Notes under the pieces: model-generated
The model's input: only the letters and a program-made list of their open reading frames with translations
Told to the model about the DNA's origin: nothing
Database searches by the model: none
Position numbers and translations under genes: made by a program
Part shown: positions 1 through 9,658 of the stretch, one piece after another
Position numbering within the stretch: the stretch's first letter is position 1
Layout: each line of letters begins with the position of its first letter
NCBI GenBank assembly: GCA_013054445.1
Contig: JAAMPI010001548.1
Location: 1-13,184, forward strand
Direction of reading: 5' to 3'
Source: Cudoniella acicularis
Taxonomy: Eukaryota > Ascomycota > Leotiomycetes > Helotiales > Helotiaceae
DNA: 13,184 nucleotides

Positions 1-1
1 G

Positions 2-85
2 GATAAGCGAGTTTTCACTTTTAAGGAGGCATATTTGACGCAGAGGGATGGGCCGAGGGTACAGTTTAGGAAGAGGGAGGTTTGA
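2..85 (+). CDS. Possible 3' end of a gene entering from the left edge
   Basis: Frame 2 is open from the window edge for 27 codons and stops at TGA 83-85; the other two plus-strand frames close within about 36 bases. The short peptide is strongly basic at its end (RVQFRKREV) and reads like an ordinary protein C-terminus. No domain can be named and 27 codons is too short to prove coding. It could equally be chance open frame in non-coding DNA. Confidence 0.25.
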   Translation, partial: DKRVFTFKEAYLTQRDGPRVQFRKREV

Positions 86-1297
86 GAGGGAGAGATTGAG
101 GGAGTTGATTTGAGTGGCTAAGTAAATGTTTGTGTAGTTTCGTTCCGTTCCGTGGATATTATATCACGCTGTCAACAGGATTTCGAGGGACTTCTTCATA
201 GGACGAGTCAATGAAAATACTTTTACAAGTCTTGGATGAGCACTTGAGTCTTAAATCGTACATGGTGTTTTGTTCCCCCCTCCTTCACGCCATCATGATC
301 ACCTAAAACACTTCAAAATAACCAAATAACAACAAGTTCAAACAATACCAAAGCGACCGAAAAAAAACCTGCCAAGGCTAACCTATTTTCCCACTTTTAA
401 ATCTTGCCTCTGGAAATTTGACGTTTGATCAATGAAGTGTTGTGAGGGAAGAACTAGGGACCCGGCCAAGTTGCACGGCATTGCTATAGCGCTAAAATAC
501 AGGGACTTCCGCGCTGGAGTGCAGCGTGGGGTCGCTAACTCGTAAATTACAGCGCCCTTTAAACAGGCGACCGCCCCTGAATTTACTGGCAGCTACATAA
601 GTAGTCCTATTTTCAGTTTGGAAACGAATATGATTTATCGCAGTTGCCTTAAAGGCTCAGTTTCAATTATACAGTAAAATCGCTGAAGGGGCTGACTGAC
701 GTCTGAATTTTGATAGTGAAGTTTCGAGTGAGCGCGAGATAAACACAGACTTTTGGTTGTTAAACCGATTTCACTCTCAGAACGAATAACTGGACACTTT
801 ATATCTTTCAATTCAGACGGTTTTCATCTTTAAAGAGTGACAATGAGGATTGTTATTATCTCAAATTCCTCCACTCTTAGACAATAACAACCTCAACCTC
901 ATTACTCGGCGAATCGGCATCCTTGTGCCAATACAACATGGGAGGGTTTGCAACCACAACCACAACCTCGTTCGTATTTAGGGAGAGCCTTCCGATCGCG
1001 TTGTAGCATTTTTCTCCTCGCTCATATTCGTAGGCGCAAAAGCCTACGCGTTTCTTTTCCGCATAAAAGACACTTCGGTCTCGTTTTGGCTTTTTTCTCT
1101 GAGCCTTAACGATACATCGTCGCCCCATGACTCAGATCTCCAGATAGACTCTACCCAGGGAATGTCATCTTTCGTATCTAAAAGTAAGAGCCCTGCTCTC
1201 CTGGCGTGGTCATTCTTGGTGTCTTGCAGATATTTGTGAGAATTGCGTGCTGGACCCATATCGCCATCTTTTGTCAAATATTTTGTGCATAGCACCG
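86..1297. other. Intergenic stretch without a convincing gene
   Basis: No recognisable protein or RNA gene is seen. Two overlapping minus-strand frames (1301-1044 and 1128-877) lie directly downstream of the stop codon of the membrane-protein gene. The first opens only from a TTG, neither resembles a known family, and their composition is unremarkable, so I treat the part next to position 1297 as 3' untranslated and spacer DNA. Small hairpin-like sequences (arms 1029-1035 and 1042-1048; arms 700-709 and 810-819) occur at about the rate expected by chance. Confidence 0.6.
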
Positions 1298-3827
1298 TCA
1301 ACCATAAAGACGATCAGGGTGTATTTCCTCATGCTCGTGGCTCGCAGGTCCATACAAAGAAACTGTAGAAAAGTCCTGCTGGGTAGGTGACGTCCCCTTC
1401 CATTTTTTTAGTAGAACAGTGTCAGAATTGTGAGCACTCCCACCAAATGCTGAAAACGTATCGATGGAACTCGAAGACGGGTTACTTTTATGCGCAAGCC
1501 AAGTGGCTGCAGAAGCAACAAGCCTAGCTCTGTCATCAGAAGTGGGTGAAGGACAAGCTTCGCTTGGTACATGCTCTTCGTTGAAGATCAATTCTACATG
1601 CATTGGCGATGAATTACCGCATTCGATGTCTGTGTTCAACGGCCTTGTTGCTCGAACTTTCGCAACCTGCGCATAGGTATGCAGGTTTTTGATACCGGTT
1701 GATGTGTGACGGAGAGCTGAATGAGCAGGTCGGGAATTCTGTGCGAGAGTGAGAAGTTCGGGAATTGTATCCCAGCATCCTGAAGACTTCCGCCATATTA
1801 AGAGATATATAGTGTGCCCCAAGGCAAGCACGAGATGTGCTAAAAGAACAGCCATGGAGAGGAAGTCGGTCGCTGAGCTCGCTTGGTAGGAGAATCCTTG
1901 GATAATGATGTTCATCTTCAGCGTAGTGAAGTTGGTGATGGATGGCTTTTGCAGGGCCTGTTGGCCTTGCAATAATTGAGACGGAAAATCTTGGGTTTTC
2001 TTGTAGTCGAGCAAATTCCACGTGGACTGGGGCCCTGAAGCATTGAGGGCTTCAGCACTGCCGTGGCGTGAAAGGCCATCCGCAACAAGCAGCGACACCA
2101 TCCACTCCAAGTACACAGTGCGGTTTGGGGTACCGTTGCCAACATTATTCCACGTAGCAGTTTGATTGGTTGAATTTGAGAGATCATTGTCTATTAGTGC
2201 AGATCTTGTCAAGAGCAGCTCCAAGGTAGTTGGCATCCAGGTATCGTTGCCGTTTGTTTCTGAGCCTATTTTTGGGGTAAGAATATTAAGCCAGTTTTCA
2301 TCAAGGAGAATTTGAGAATCGGATGAGTCAGAGCCAGAATTAGTAGGGGCTATTATTCCAACGAGTCCTTTAACAAGATCCCATTGCTCGATTGGAGTGT
2401 CGCTAGGGTAGCCCGAATCATCGCTCCAAAACCCAAGATTATTATTTTGAACCCAGCTGGCGTCGATTGAACATCCAACAACGATCCTTGATTCTTCATT
2501 TTCGACCCAAGGAGCTTCTAGGATCAAGCCTGTGCTGACAGACCCAAACACGGGTGGCAATTGTATCCAGGTAGTTCTTATATGGGGTGTGGGGGTACTG
2601 TTCAGGGCGGAGACTTCGAATGAGCTGGAGTTTTGCCAGCAAGTATTTTGTTGAAGGGTTGGGAAGGATACTGTGCGTCCCGAGGTCGATATATTTTGTG
2701 CTTCGGAGCATGCGACTCGCACAGCCGGGATTCGAGTGGCGGTATTAAATTGATACCCACCAAACCATTTGTATTCTGCACTCGATGCCGTCCAAATTTT
2801 AAGCGGATCCCACGGTATGTCCTCTACCGTTTTGAGCCAATCATCCATTATTTGCCGTTGATACATGATAGTTGGAAGATGAGGGCCTATAACGACTGTT
2901 TGGCAGCCCATTCCCCGAAAACTACCCTGGAGGTTATACTCTGGAACTGCTGGGAGTGTGCTTGCTATCGTGATATCATAGCCGACATAAAGCCCAGATG
3001 ATTTGGGTCGCAGATCGGGAGAGTCATATACCATCGGGAGATATGACGAATAAGCCCACAGCGAGTAGAAGCCGCCGCTTGGGCAAAGAGCACGATCGAT
3101 AATTTGGTCGTTAGCACATAAGTTGTCGAGTTGTGGAGTGGAGGTCAAGTTATTTGGGTAAATTTCCTCAGGTGATCCCCTCAAATAGAAGTCGCTGCCT
3201 CCGGCATTCCAGTCCTGATCTCTTGGAATCAACAGCACAGCACAAGACGGCCCCGCAGTGGCTGCTATGAGACCTGAAAAAAATTAATAGCGCCGCGAGA
3301 GATGCCTTAGCTCGAGGCGATACTTGTGCTCTGAGTGCGCCCGAAAACTCTGAAGACCAAAGGTAATTTATGCTCGAGAACATAAAGCCGGATCCAAGAA
3401 AGCCTAGTGGAACTCCATCGCCGGTTGTAAGTTGGTGTCGGATGACCTGAAATACAAGGGTAGTCAAGCTTGCAATGATGAGTAATTCTTGAGCTTTGGC
3501 AACGATTTGAAAAATTGCAATCGTAACTGTGTTGTCTAGGACGCCGCCGGGTATCGTACGCCCTAAGTACAAGTGTGCTAGGTTGATAGATATAATCGTG
3601 ACTGAAGTCAGGGCAGGCAAAATATGTACACAGCATCTGGCAAGCGCAATAGACAGAGATGTTTGGAAAACTGGCTTCGCAAACTCCCCACTATTTTGAA
3701 TCGACTTCCTTCGGAATTGTGTAAGATATAGTACCTCCAAACCGATGCTTCGTAAGAAATGCTGTACTCGTGAGCTTCGAGCATCAGGCTCGCGGTTCTC
3801 CTTCGGGTAGGGGTTGGGGGTCGTCAT
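1298..3827 (-). CDS. Large fungal multi-pass membrane protein, unknown function, with one frameshift
   Basis: ATG at 3827-3825, stop TGA at 1300-1298; about 842 residues if the two open frames are joined. Residues 1-183 (frame from 3827) contain hydrophobic segments near 64-86, 103-130 and 139-158 and the stretch LAHLYLGRTIPGG. The second frame continues with SGLIAATAGPSCAVLLIP, completing a fourth membrane segment near 174-198. There follows a region of about 450 residues with some ten or more N-glycosylation sequons (NIST, NSSS, NSTP, NDTW, NQTA, NRTV, NASG, NFTT) and several cysteines, probably extracellular or lumenal. A last membrane segment lies near 656-678, then a polar Ser-rich tail of about 165 residues, probably cytosolic. 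I recognise the architecture from uncharacterised Pezizomycotina proteins; no activity is known to me. The frames meet at a seven-T run (coding sense; 3283-3277); one T fewer would restore the frame. An intron does not repair it: the only nearby GT...CAG pair (50 bases, donor GTATCG) leads straight into TAG. Either a sequencing error or a real mutation. The next gene is transcribed divergently. Confidence 0.82.
3277..3283 (-). other. Homopolymer frameshift site within the membrane-protein gene
   Basis: Seven A on the plus strand (seven T in coding sense). Upstream coding reads ASLAALLIF in one frame; immediately downstream SGLIAATAGPSCAV reads in another, offset by one base. Both halves are hydrophobic and join into one membrane helix if one T is removed. 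Confidence 0.8.
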
Positions 3828-3943
3828 GCTGAATTATAAATAGATAAATGCTTTTGACAAAAGGGAAGTGAGCAAAGCGCTGCATGGACGTTTTGATGAA
3901 TGCAATTACAGAGTATGAGGGGTGACAAGGAAAGCAAAGAAGT

Positions 3944-3957
3944 CCCACGACCGTGGG
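3944..3957. promoter_or_regulatory. Inverted repeat CCCACG-AC-CGTGGG, possible factor binding site
   Basis: A perfect 6-bp dyad with a 2-bp spacer, 117 bases upstream of the minus-strand start codon. GC-rich dyads of this kind suit dimeric fungal transcription factors, but no specific factor can be named and a dyad this short can arise by chance. Confidence 0.25.
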
Positions 3958-4018
3958 CATCAGATAAGATGTGAATCGATGGCTATTTGGAGACTTGAGG
4001 GCCGGCTTCCGACCAGCC

Positions 4019-4040
4019 TAACACCAACATAACACCAACA
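4019..4040. repeat. Tandem duplication of an 11-bp unit, TAACACCAACA x2
   Basis: Two perfect, directly adjacent copies (4019-4029 and 4030-4040) in the divergent promoter region. It is most simply a local slippage duplication; a doubled regulatory site is possible but unsupported. Confidence 0.85.
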
Positions 4041-4891
4041 AATTTTGGTTACGATTTTGCTGCAGGCGTCTGGCTCAGAGGGCCCCCTTTTCCTGGCCGC
4101 TGGGCATGGATTCACCTCTTAAAAGTACAGGAGGCTGAAACGAGCGCGTGAGGGAACACGAAATATTGTATTTGGGAGATAGAGAGCTATGTCAAGCCCA
4201 ATGTTGAGACATATCTCCCGAAAGGGGAATACTGCAGCTAGTGAATATATATATCGCGAAGCACATTGACGGGTAGGAATATGATTGTGTGAGTTGTTCA
4301 GATGTTCTTGCTTGTAATTAAACGTATCCCACGAGAGTAGAGGACGGGGCCTAAGGGAACGACTTCATGATGTGATGTGGATAAAGAGATGGGGATCAAG
4401 TAATCTGGTAACTTGTAACTTCGAAAGGTCGAAGGTGGTAAGGTGGCGAGGAAGTGTGGAGGTGAGGTTGTGTTGCACAGGCTACAGGGCAAGAGAGAGT
4501 ATTTTGGCGCCCATTTTTAGCGCCCTGGCAAGGCGGCGCGGCAACCTTTCCCCGTACACGCAGGTGGCATCGTCAGGGGCATCTGTCAGAACAGAACCGA
4601 ACACAATCCTGAGCTTTTTCTCACCACTTGTGCATGTCAGTTTTCCTGCCAATGGACTGAAGTCCACGAACTCAGAGTCTTCCAGATCGAGCGCGCGCCG
4701 TGTTACATGTAGCTTCGGAAAACCGAGTTCTCAACCTCACCTGCGGACGCAAATCAGCATCGTAAACGCGATTATGCTGAAGGACAACTCCTCGTGTTAC
4801 CTAGGTGAAGACATATTCTTGGTCCTGGGGAAAAGCGCTCACGCTGACCTTTCATCCGCAATAGTTTCAACGAGCATCCATCGCCTTTCTC

Positions 4892-6715
4892 ATGGGCAAG
4901 CAAAGTACCGCGACCAGAGGATACGGATCTCGCGAGGATGATGCCAATTCGCAGCTCGACGACGAGGAAGCACAGCCTTTGCACAGGGAGACATTCGAGA
5001 TCGACGATAATCTAGCACGATGGCGCAAACCAACCCCAGACAGTTATCGGCTGGGTTGGGACTCTCTCTCTCGATGGGTAAATAGACCACAAAAACCACA
5101 GCGACAGAGAATAGATCCATGGATCCCCTCGATTCAAGAACGGCCACCAAGGACGCTTGATTATATGTTTCCCGATCGAAGAGGCAAACTTCTTCTAGGG
5201 GCAGCGTTCTGTGTGCTATGGGGCGGGGTGCTCGCCGTTCTCATCGGCTCCAGCGCTGGCACAGTAGAGACCTCTAATGAAGTCCCACAGTATGTAGACT
5301 GTGTTGACACATTTTGGAAAATTGGAAACAACTGTGGGCTTGATGGTGATCAATGCCAGCCGTTCAGTGGCAGCTCCCTGGTGTTTCGCTGTCCTGCCAA
5401 TTGCGCTGGGGTAAGAGTTTTGAATCCTTACCCTGTAGGTACACAAGAGGTTGTGTATCGACCGTTGGTAATTGGAGGTCCAACGTATCGTGGCGACTCA
5501 TTCATATGCGGCTCTGCTATCCATGCAGGCATTCTCAGTGGCTCGAATGGAGGATGTGGGATAGTCTCACGAATTGGGCAGCATTCCAAATTTCCCAGCA
5601 CATTGCGCAATGGTCTTGAATCCATCGAGTTCGACTCATATTTCCCATCATCTTTCACCTTTTCAGAGGCTCCCTGCAAGGGAGGATTGAGCCAATGGTC
5701 CCTGTTTACAATATCTCTATTATTTACTGGGATTTTGTCACTTTTTACAGTATCTCCATCATTTCAATTCTTCGCAATTTTTACGGCAATATTCACGCAT
5801 GTTAGTTTGGTATCGGATCCAGATCCGTCAGGAATTTCGCATCGATCCTTGACTGTCCTAGCCGACCTCTTTTCAACGTTTGCGGGAAGGTTTTTACCAG
5901 CTATATTCTGCGCCGTTGTGCTCTATTGGATTTGCGTTAGACGAACTCTGAGGGACTTGACCGCACAAATTGAAAAAACCATTCTCTGGCTAGGTGGATG
6001 CTGGATTGGTGCACTTTCCAACTACACGTTCAGTTGGATTCCTATTTCCCGCCTTACATCTCACGATCTCGAGGCACAACCTGGTGCTAAACTCGCACTC
6101 ATCGTTGTCATTCTTATCATTATGGCGATCGTCTTCCAACAAATATACTACTTCCGTCTTGAAGGTCGCCTAAGCCGCTATCTCGCTCTCTACGGTCTCT
6201 TTGCCTTCGCCATCTTCTTCCTCCTTTTAATACCCGGACTGGAGCTCCGAATCCACCATTACATTATTGGACTACTCCTGTTACCTGGCACAAGCCTTCA
6301 GACTCGCCCATCACTATTATACCAGGGCCTCCTGATTGGCCTCTTTATCAATGGCATCGCGCGGTGGGGATTTGCCCCAATTTTACAAACACCGGAAGCC
6401 CTGCGCGACAAAGATGGAGCCTATGGATCTCTGATCCCTAAGATTCCCACACCAATTATAAATACTTCAAACATCACGTTTGAATGGCCCGCTCCAGACT
6501 ATGATGGGATCAGTGTCCTCGTTAATGACGTTGAACGCCATCGATATTATTTCGGGCAGGAAAGCCAAAATAGTTGGACCTGGACGAGAGCCGAGCCTAG
6601 CTTGCCGGAATACTTCCGATTTGCATATCTAAGGGAGAGTACTGGGTTGGATTATTCAAAAGCCGGAATTTGGAACGCTAATGGGAGTTGGACGGATATC
6701 ATTGTTCCCCTTTAA
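4892..6715 (+). CDS. LCCL-domain multi-pass membrane protein
   Basis: A single uninterrupted frame of 607 residues; ATG at 4892 follows TTTCTC and precedes GGC, and the stop is TAA 6713-6715. Residues 1-95 are polar and probably cytosolic, with an acidic patch (DDEEAQ) and several Arg/Trp. A first membrane segment lies at about 98-119. Residues about 132-258 match the LCCL domain: cysteines at 137, 148, 155, 167, 171, 206, 222 and the family signature YRGDSFICGSAIHAGIL at 199-215. This places the domain outside the cytosol. Further hydrophobic segments lie near 269-288, 290-307, 332-349, 364-384, 400-420, 429-449, 455-467 and 476-490. The C-terminal 90 residues are rich in aromatic and alternating hydrophobic positions with sequons NTS, NIT and NGS, suggesting a second extracellular beta domain. 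LCCL domains are thought to bind ligands such as polysaccharide or lipid; in fungi these proteins are uncharacterised. No intron or lesion is seen. The domain call is firm and the biological role unknown. Confidence 0.93.
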   Translation: MGKQSTATRGYGSREDDANSQLDDEEAQPLHRETFEIDDNLARWRKPTPDSYRLGWDSLSRWVNRPQKPQRQRIDPWIPSIQERPPRTLDYMFPDRRGKLLLGAAFCVLWGGVLAVLIGSSAGTVETSNEVPQYVDCVDTFWKIGNNCGLDGDQCQPFSGSSLVFRCPANCAGVRVLNPYPVGTQEVVYRPLVIGGPTYRGDSFICGSAIHAGILSGSNGGCGIVSRIGQHSKFPSTLRNGLESIEFDSYFPSSFTFSEAPCKGGLSQWSLFTISLLFTGILSLFTVSPSFQFFAIFTAIFTHVSLVSDPDPSGISHRSLTVLADLFSTFAGRFLPAIFCAVVLYWICVRRTLRDLTAQIEKTILWLGGCWIGALSNYTFSWIPISRLTSHDLEAQPGAKLALIVVILIIMAIVFQQIYYFRLEGRLSRYLALYGLFAFAIFFLLLIPGLELRIHHYIIGLLLLPGTSLQTRPSLLYQGLLIGLFINGIARWGFAPILQTPEALRDKDGAYGSLIPKIPTPIINTSNITFEWPAPDYDGISVLVNDVERHRYYFGQESQNSWTWTRAEPSLPEYFRFAYLRESTGLDYSKAGIWNANGSWTDIIVPL

Positions 6716-7991
6716 TTGTAGCGATATTTGAATATTTATCTAGAGATACCCCATTAATGCGACACATAATGAAAAGTCTAATTGTCTCTGTCTTTGCATT
6801 CATGTATCAAAAGTGCTAAGTAAGTTGTTCCCGTCAAATCATGCTCGCAGGATGGCAGGGAAGGAAAAGGCAAAACACCTAGACAGTTGTTTCTTCTGTG
6901 ATAGGTGGGAATCTCGTATGAGGTTGAACACACTTTTATAAAGTTTATGGTTCAACTTTCCGATTATCACAGAGTTAGTTTGGAAGGTGGTCCGTGTGTC
7001 AGTATATCCTCAAATATGCGGAAGAGGGGTAAAGCGCTTGCCGTATTGATTAGTAAACTGCGCCGAAGACACGACAACTCCACAGTTGCAATAAGTTCTG
7101 GGTCGCAGAGTGAAAATTATGACATGATGCGGTTGAAGAACTCCCTGGAGACGTTGTGGAAGCTCTTTGCCTGAAGTCATCTATATTAGAGTAAACCAAA
7201 TGCAAAACTTGATAAAATAAATCAGTCAAGTTTAATTTCACAATCCAATTTATATCGTCCTAAGGGCAGTTTTACGCCAAGAAAATGATTTTTTTTTTTT
7301 GATAAGTAGATCTGTTACAAAATCCTTACCTTTCCATCTTGTGAAATGCTAAAGAAAGCGTTGTAGGTACCTGAACTCAATTATAGCAGCCACTGATTGG
7401 CTTAAGATTATGGTTTAAATAAAACCGTTTGGGCAGATGGTTGAGATATGATGCAAACAATTATAGCATATAAATTAATATTAATTGTATTCTGCTGGAA
7501 GCCCATGACACAGACACCACTCGCCGCACAAGGGTAGGGATGGAATGTTTGCACTGAATAATGTAGTGAATCTTCTAAAGCTGTATGCATAGCACAGAAA
7601 GAACAAAGTACAAGTGCAAATGTTTTCGCATTCACAAGAAAGATGTGACTATCTACCTAAGTGATATTAGAAGAAAAGAGAAGATGATGTCGTGTGTTCT
7701 GGAAGGAGGCCAAAGCTTCCCCACCAAAAAAGGCTCGCGTAATTCGAAAAGTCTTGGCAGCCCACAAAGAGGAACATCAACACCTTTACAACCTTACCAA
7801 TCTCGAACTCCCAGGAGACTTAACAATCTACACCTGTACGTGCAGTTAATATTGATTGGTTCTTCAATGGCATTCTGCGACAAAGCGCCGACGATCTTGT
7901 GCTAACAGTTGTGCTCCTAGAATCACGATTTCCACCTCCTCATCTTCACCTCTCCTTCCGCTATCCCGACGAAGGTCTTACTACCGCAATC
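6716..7991. other. AT-rich intergenic region containing the EGD1 promoter
   Basis: No convincing gene. Open frames at 6905-7174 and 7585-7905 have no recognisable protein character, and the first depends on a GTG start. The region includes a T11-like run near 7290-7300 and a 14-bp AT palindrome (7473-7486), both expected in AT-rich DNA. Towards the right end, ATTGGT at 7855-7860 is a reversed CCAAT box 132 bases before the EGD1 start codon, and 7929-7968 is very pyrimidine-rich (CT-box-like), typical of highly expressed fungal housekeeping promoters. The CCAAT and CT-box readings are inferences from motif and position. Confidence 0.5.
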
Positions 7992-8760
7992 ATGGATTTG
8001 GAAAAGTTGAAGAAGATGCAACAGTCAGTGCGAATTGGTAAGTTTGCCATTCCTTGTGCTTCGGCGATTTGGAAGTCTTTGTTGGGAGGCGTAGAATCCG
8101 GTTTAAAAGTTTCCTTCCAGCAGTAGCTAACATATCATTTTAGGGTATGTAACATTCTTCACTACTTGAAATCTCGATCTGCAGATGCTCTAACCAGCGA
8201 ACAAACCGGATTGGAGAATTAAATAGGCAGAGTGAATGCTGACGAGTTGCGCAGTGGAAAGGGTACACCGAGAAGAAAGGTCAAGAAGGTCCACAAGAGT
8301 GCAGGAATGGACGACAAGAAGCTGCAGACGGCGCTCAAGAAGCTTAATGTCCAACCTATCCAAGCAATTGAGGAGGTCAACATGTTCAAGCAGGACGGAA
8401 ACGTTATCCACTTCGCAGCTCCTAAAGGTATGATGAGGCTATTCCCCACACCGCACATTGCATTGCATCAAAGCCATGGCGCCGCAAAATCTTCAGCTAA
8501 CTCTTGATCCTCCAGTCCATGCGGCTGTCCCCTCAAACACCTTCGCAATCTACGGTAATGGTGAAGACAAAGAACTTACAGAGCTGGTACCCGGCATTTT
8601 GAACCAACTTGGCCCCGACTCCCTCGCTTCCCTCCGAAAGCTTGCCGAGAGCTACCAATCCATGCAAAAGGCAGAAGGCGAGAAGAAGGAGGGCGAAGAT
8701 GATGACGATGATATTCCAGATCTAGTCGCAGGGTCGAGCTTCGAGGACAAGGTCGAATAA
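7992..8760 (+). CDS. EGD1: Nascent polypeptide-associated complex subunit beta (NAC-beta / BTF3 homologue)
   Basis: NAC-beta pairs with NAC-alpha (EGD2) at the ribosomal tunnel exit, shielding nascent chains and limiting mis-targeting to the ER. Proposed exons: 7992-8037, the single base 8144, 8231-8427 and 8516-8760, giving 162 residues, the usual fungal length. ATG 7992 starts [16 protein letters not shown]. The next coding exon carries the ribosome-binding basic motif RRKVKK in [16 protein letters not shown], then the NAC domain ([55 protein letters not shown]). The C-terminus has the conserved [18 protein letters not shown] and an acidic tail ([12 protein letters not shown]). The last intron is 8428-8515 (88 bases), with branch GCTAAC at 8496-8501 and acceptor CCAG. 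The first gap is ambiguous: besides the one-base exon, direct joining of 8037 to 8227 is also in frame and gives 163 residues. Both put Gly at the junction. Identity is certain; only the 5' splicing is open. Confidence 0.97.
8038..8230 (+). other. Back-to-back introns flanking a possible one-nucleotide exon in EGD1
   Basis: Donor GTAAGT at 8038 pairs with branch GCTAAC (8126-8131) and acceptor TTTTAG ending at 8143, a textbook 106-base fungal intron. One base later, GTATGT at 8145 is a second strong donor, with CTAAC at 8190-8194 and acceptor GGCAG ending at 8230 (86 bases). Only G8144 lies between them. Exon 1 leaves one base of a codon (G); G8144 and A8231 complete it as GGA (Gly), and the frame then runs on to the NAC domain. 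Reading on after 8143 without the second splice meets TGA within nine codons. The alternative is one 189-base intron, 8038-8226, with acceptor AATAG. Confidence 0.65.
8428..8515 (+). other. Intron in EGD1 within the NAC domain
   Basis: Donor GTATGA, branch GCTAAC 15 bases before the acceptor, acceptor CCAG; 88 bases, phase 1. Removal joins APK to VHAAVP, restoring the conserved NAC-domain sequence. Confidence 0.95.
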
Positions 8761-9658
8761 AAAGTTTTGTTATATCAAGATTTGACGCGATCCTGAGGGA
8801 CTGGAGAATGGGAGGGGCATTGATTTCAGAGTTATCCTGACTCCACGGCCATGTCAGAGCTGCTAGCATGGAAACAAGGCGAGATTACGGTAGTCTAGGG
8901 TTGCTTGCTTGTACAAAATCATACGGCGCCTTACAATCCTCTCAACGAACGCGTCCGACGAAGTTGGTGATTTGATAGCTCTCTCTGTGCAGCATCCCCC
9001 ACTATGAAGCAATATCACGTGCCTGACTGCTTTATTTTGGCTTACTAATACGCTTTTCTGAAGCTGGTGAAGGCAACTATCTCTTAGGACCATAACTGGG
9101 CCGGGACACTTGAGTGTTGTTGGATACATTTCCGAAATTTTTGGACTAGTGTCCGCTTTCAAACAGACTGAGTAGTGTTTTGGTTTTGGTATTTCTGGCG
9201 AACTTTATTCCGTCTTACATCAAGATCACAAGGGTTGGGCTCATTCCAATGCAAGTCGCTCTATTGCGCGAATTTGTTCTACCATACCAGGGCATGAGAG
9301 GACAGAGCAATGCAGTTTCCCAGCCTTGCAGTTCTTTCGAACCCCGATCAATCAAAATTTCCTTGAACTTTTGGATTTACTTCCAAAAGTCAATTCTTTG
9401 CGTTGGTTCTATTGGCTAATCCCTACCCCGTGATGATGGGCTGATGCTCATCTAATGACTCGAGACGAGGCAATTCACTAATTCTTAAGATTGCTACTCA
9501 ACCTCACGCTTCATCGTATCGCAACTTAAGAACGCATCTCAATTAATTCAAATAACCTCGCCTGCCATTGCCGTTGATTCGAAAATGTCTCTCTTCCAAG
9601 ACTTTTTCTACTTTGCAAAAGACTTTAACAATTCGATCCTATCAGGAATCGTCCAGAT
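8761..9658. other. Intergenic stretch, 3' region of EGD1 and upstream of the oxidase relic
   Basis: No convincing gene. The minus-strand frame 9162-8863 and the plus-strand frame 9180-9419 both rely on TTG starts and have no recognisable protein features. A short ATG frame at 9585 (MSLFQDFF...) runs 41 codons in another frame and overlaps the start of the oxidase relic; it may be an upstream open frame or chance. The former promoter of the oxidase should lie in the last few hundred bases. Confidence 0.55.

Larger units (their letters stand above)
3828..4891. promoter_or_regulatory. Divergent intergenic/promoter region between two membrane-protein genes
   Basis: This 1.06-kb stretch separates the start codons of the minus-strand membrane-protein gene and the plus-strand LCCL gene, so it should carry both promoters. 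It holds an 11-bp tandem duplication (4019-4040), a 6+6 dyad (3944-3957) and an AT run TATATATAT at 4246-4254 that could serve as a TATA element, though it lies some 640 bases before the LCCL start codon. A long plus-strand open frame (4372-4941) runs into the LCCL start in another frame; its translation looks random and I do not call it a gene. Exact transcription starts cannot be read from the sequence. Confidence 0.5.

Noticed and set aside
700..819. 10-bp inverted repeat (CGTCTGAATT / AATTCAGACG) suggesting a small inverted-repeat transposon
   Set aside because: No target-site duplication and no extension of the arms; one or two such pairs are expected by chance in a window this size.
1029..1048. 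7-bp stem, 6-base loop hairpin (CGTAGGC / GCCTACG) considered as a terminator or structured RNA
   Set aside because: Expected by chance, with no adjacent features; fungal polymerase II genes do not use such terminators.
877..1301. Two overlapping minus-strand frames downstream of the membrane-protein gene, considered as a C-terminal extension or small gene
   Set aside because: The upstream protein ends naturally at PDRLYG, the first frame begins only with TTG, the frames differ by a shift, and no family resemblance is seen.
3281..3330. 50-base GT...CAG intron (donor GTATCG) in the membrane-protein gene
   Set aside because: Splicing it out gives an immediate TAG and removes residues that complete a membrane helix; reading-frame evidence favours a one-base shift instead.
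4372..4941. 189-codon plus-strand open frame upstream of and overlapping the LCCL gene start
   Set aside because: It overlaps the real start in another frame, has no recognisable domain and a random-looking composition.
8863..9419. Open frames 9162-8863 (minus) and 9180-9419 (plus)
   Set aside because: Both need TTG starts and neither resembles a protein family.
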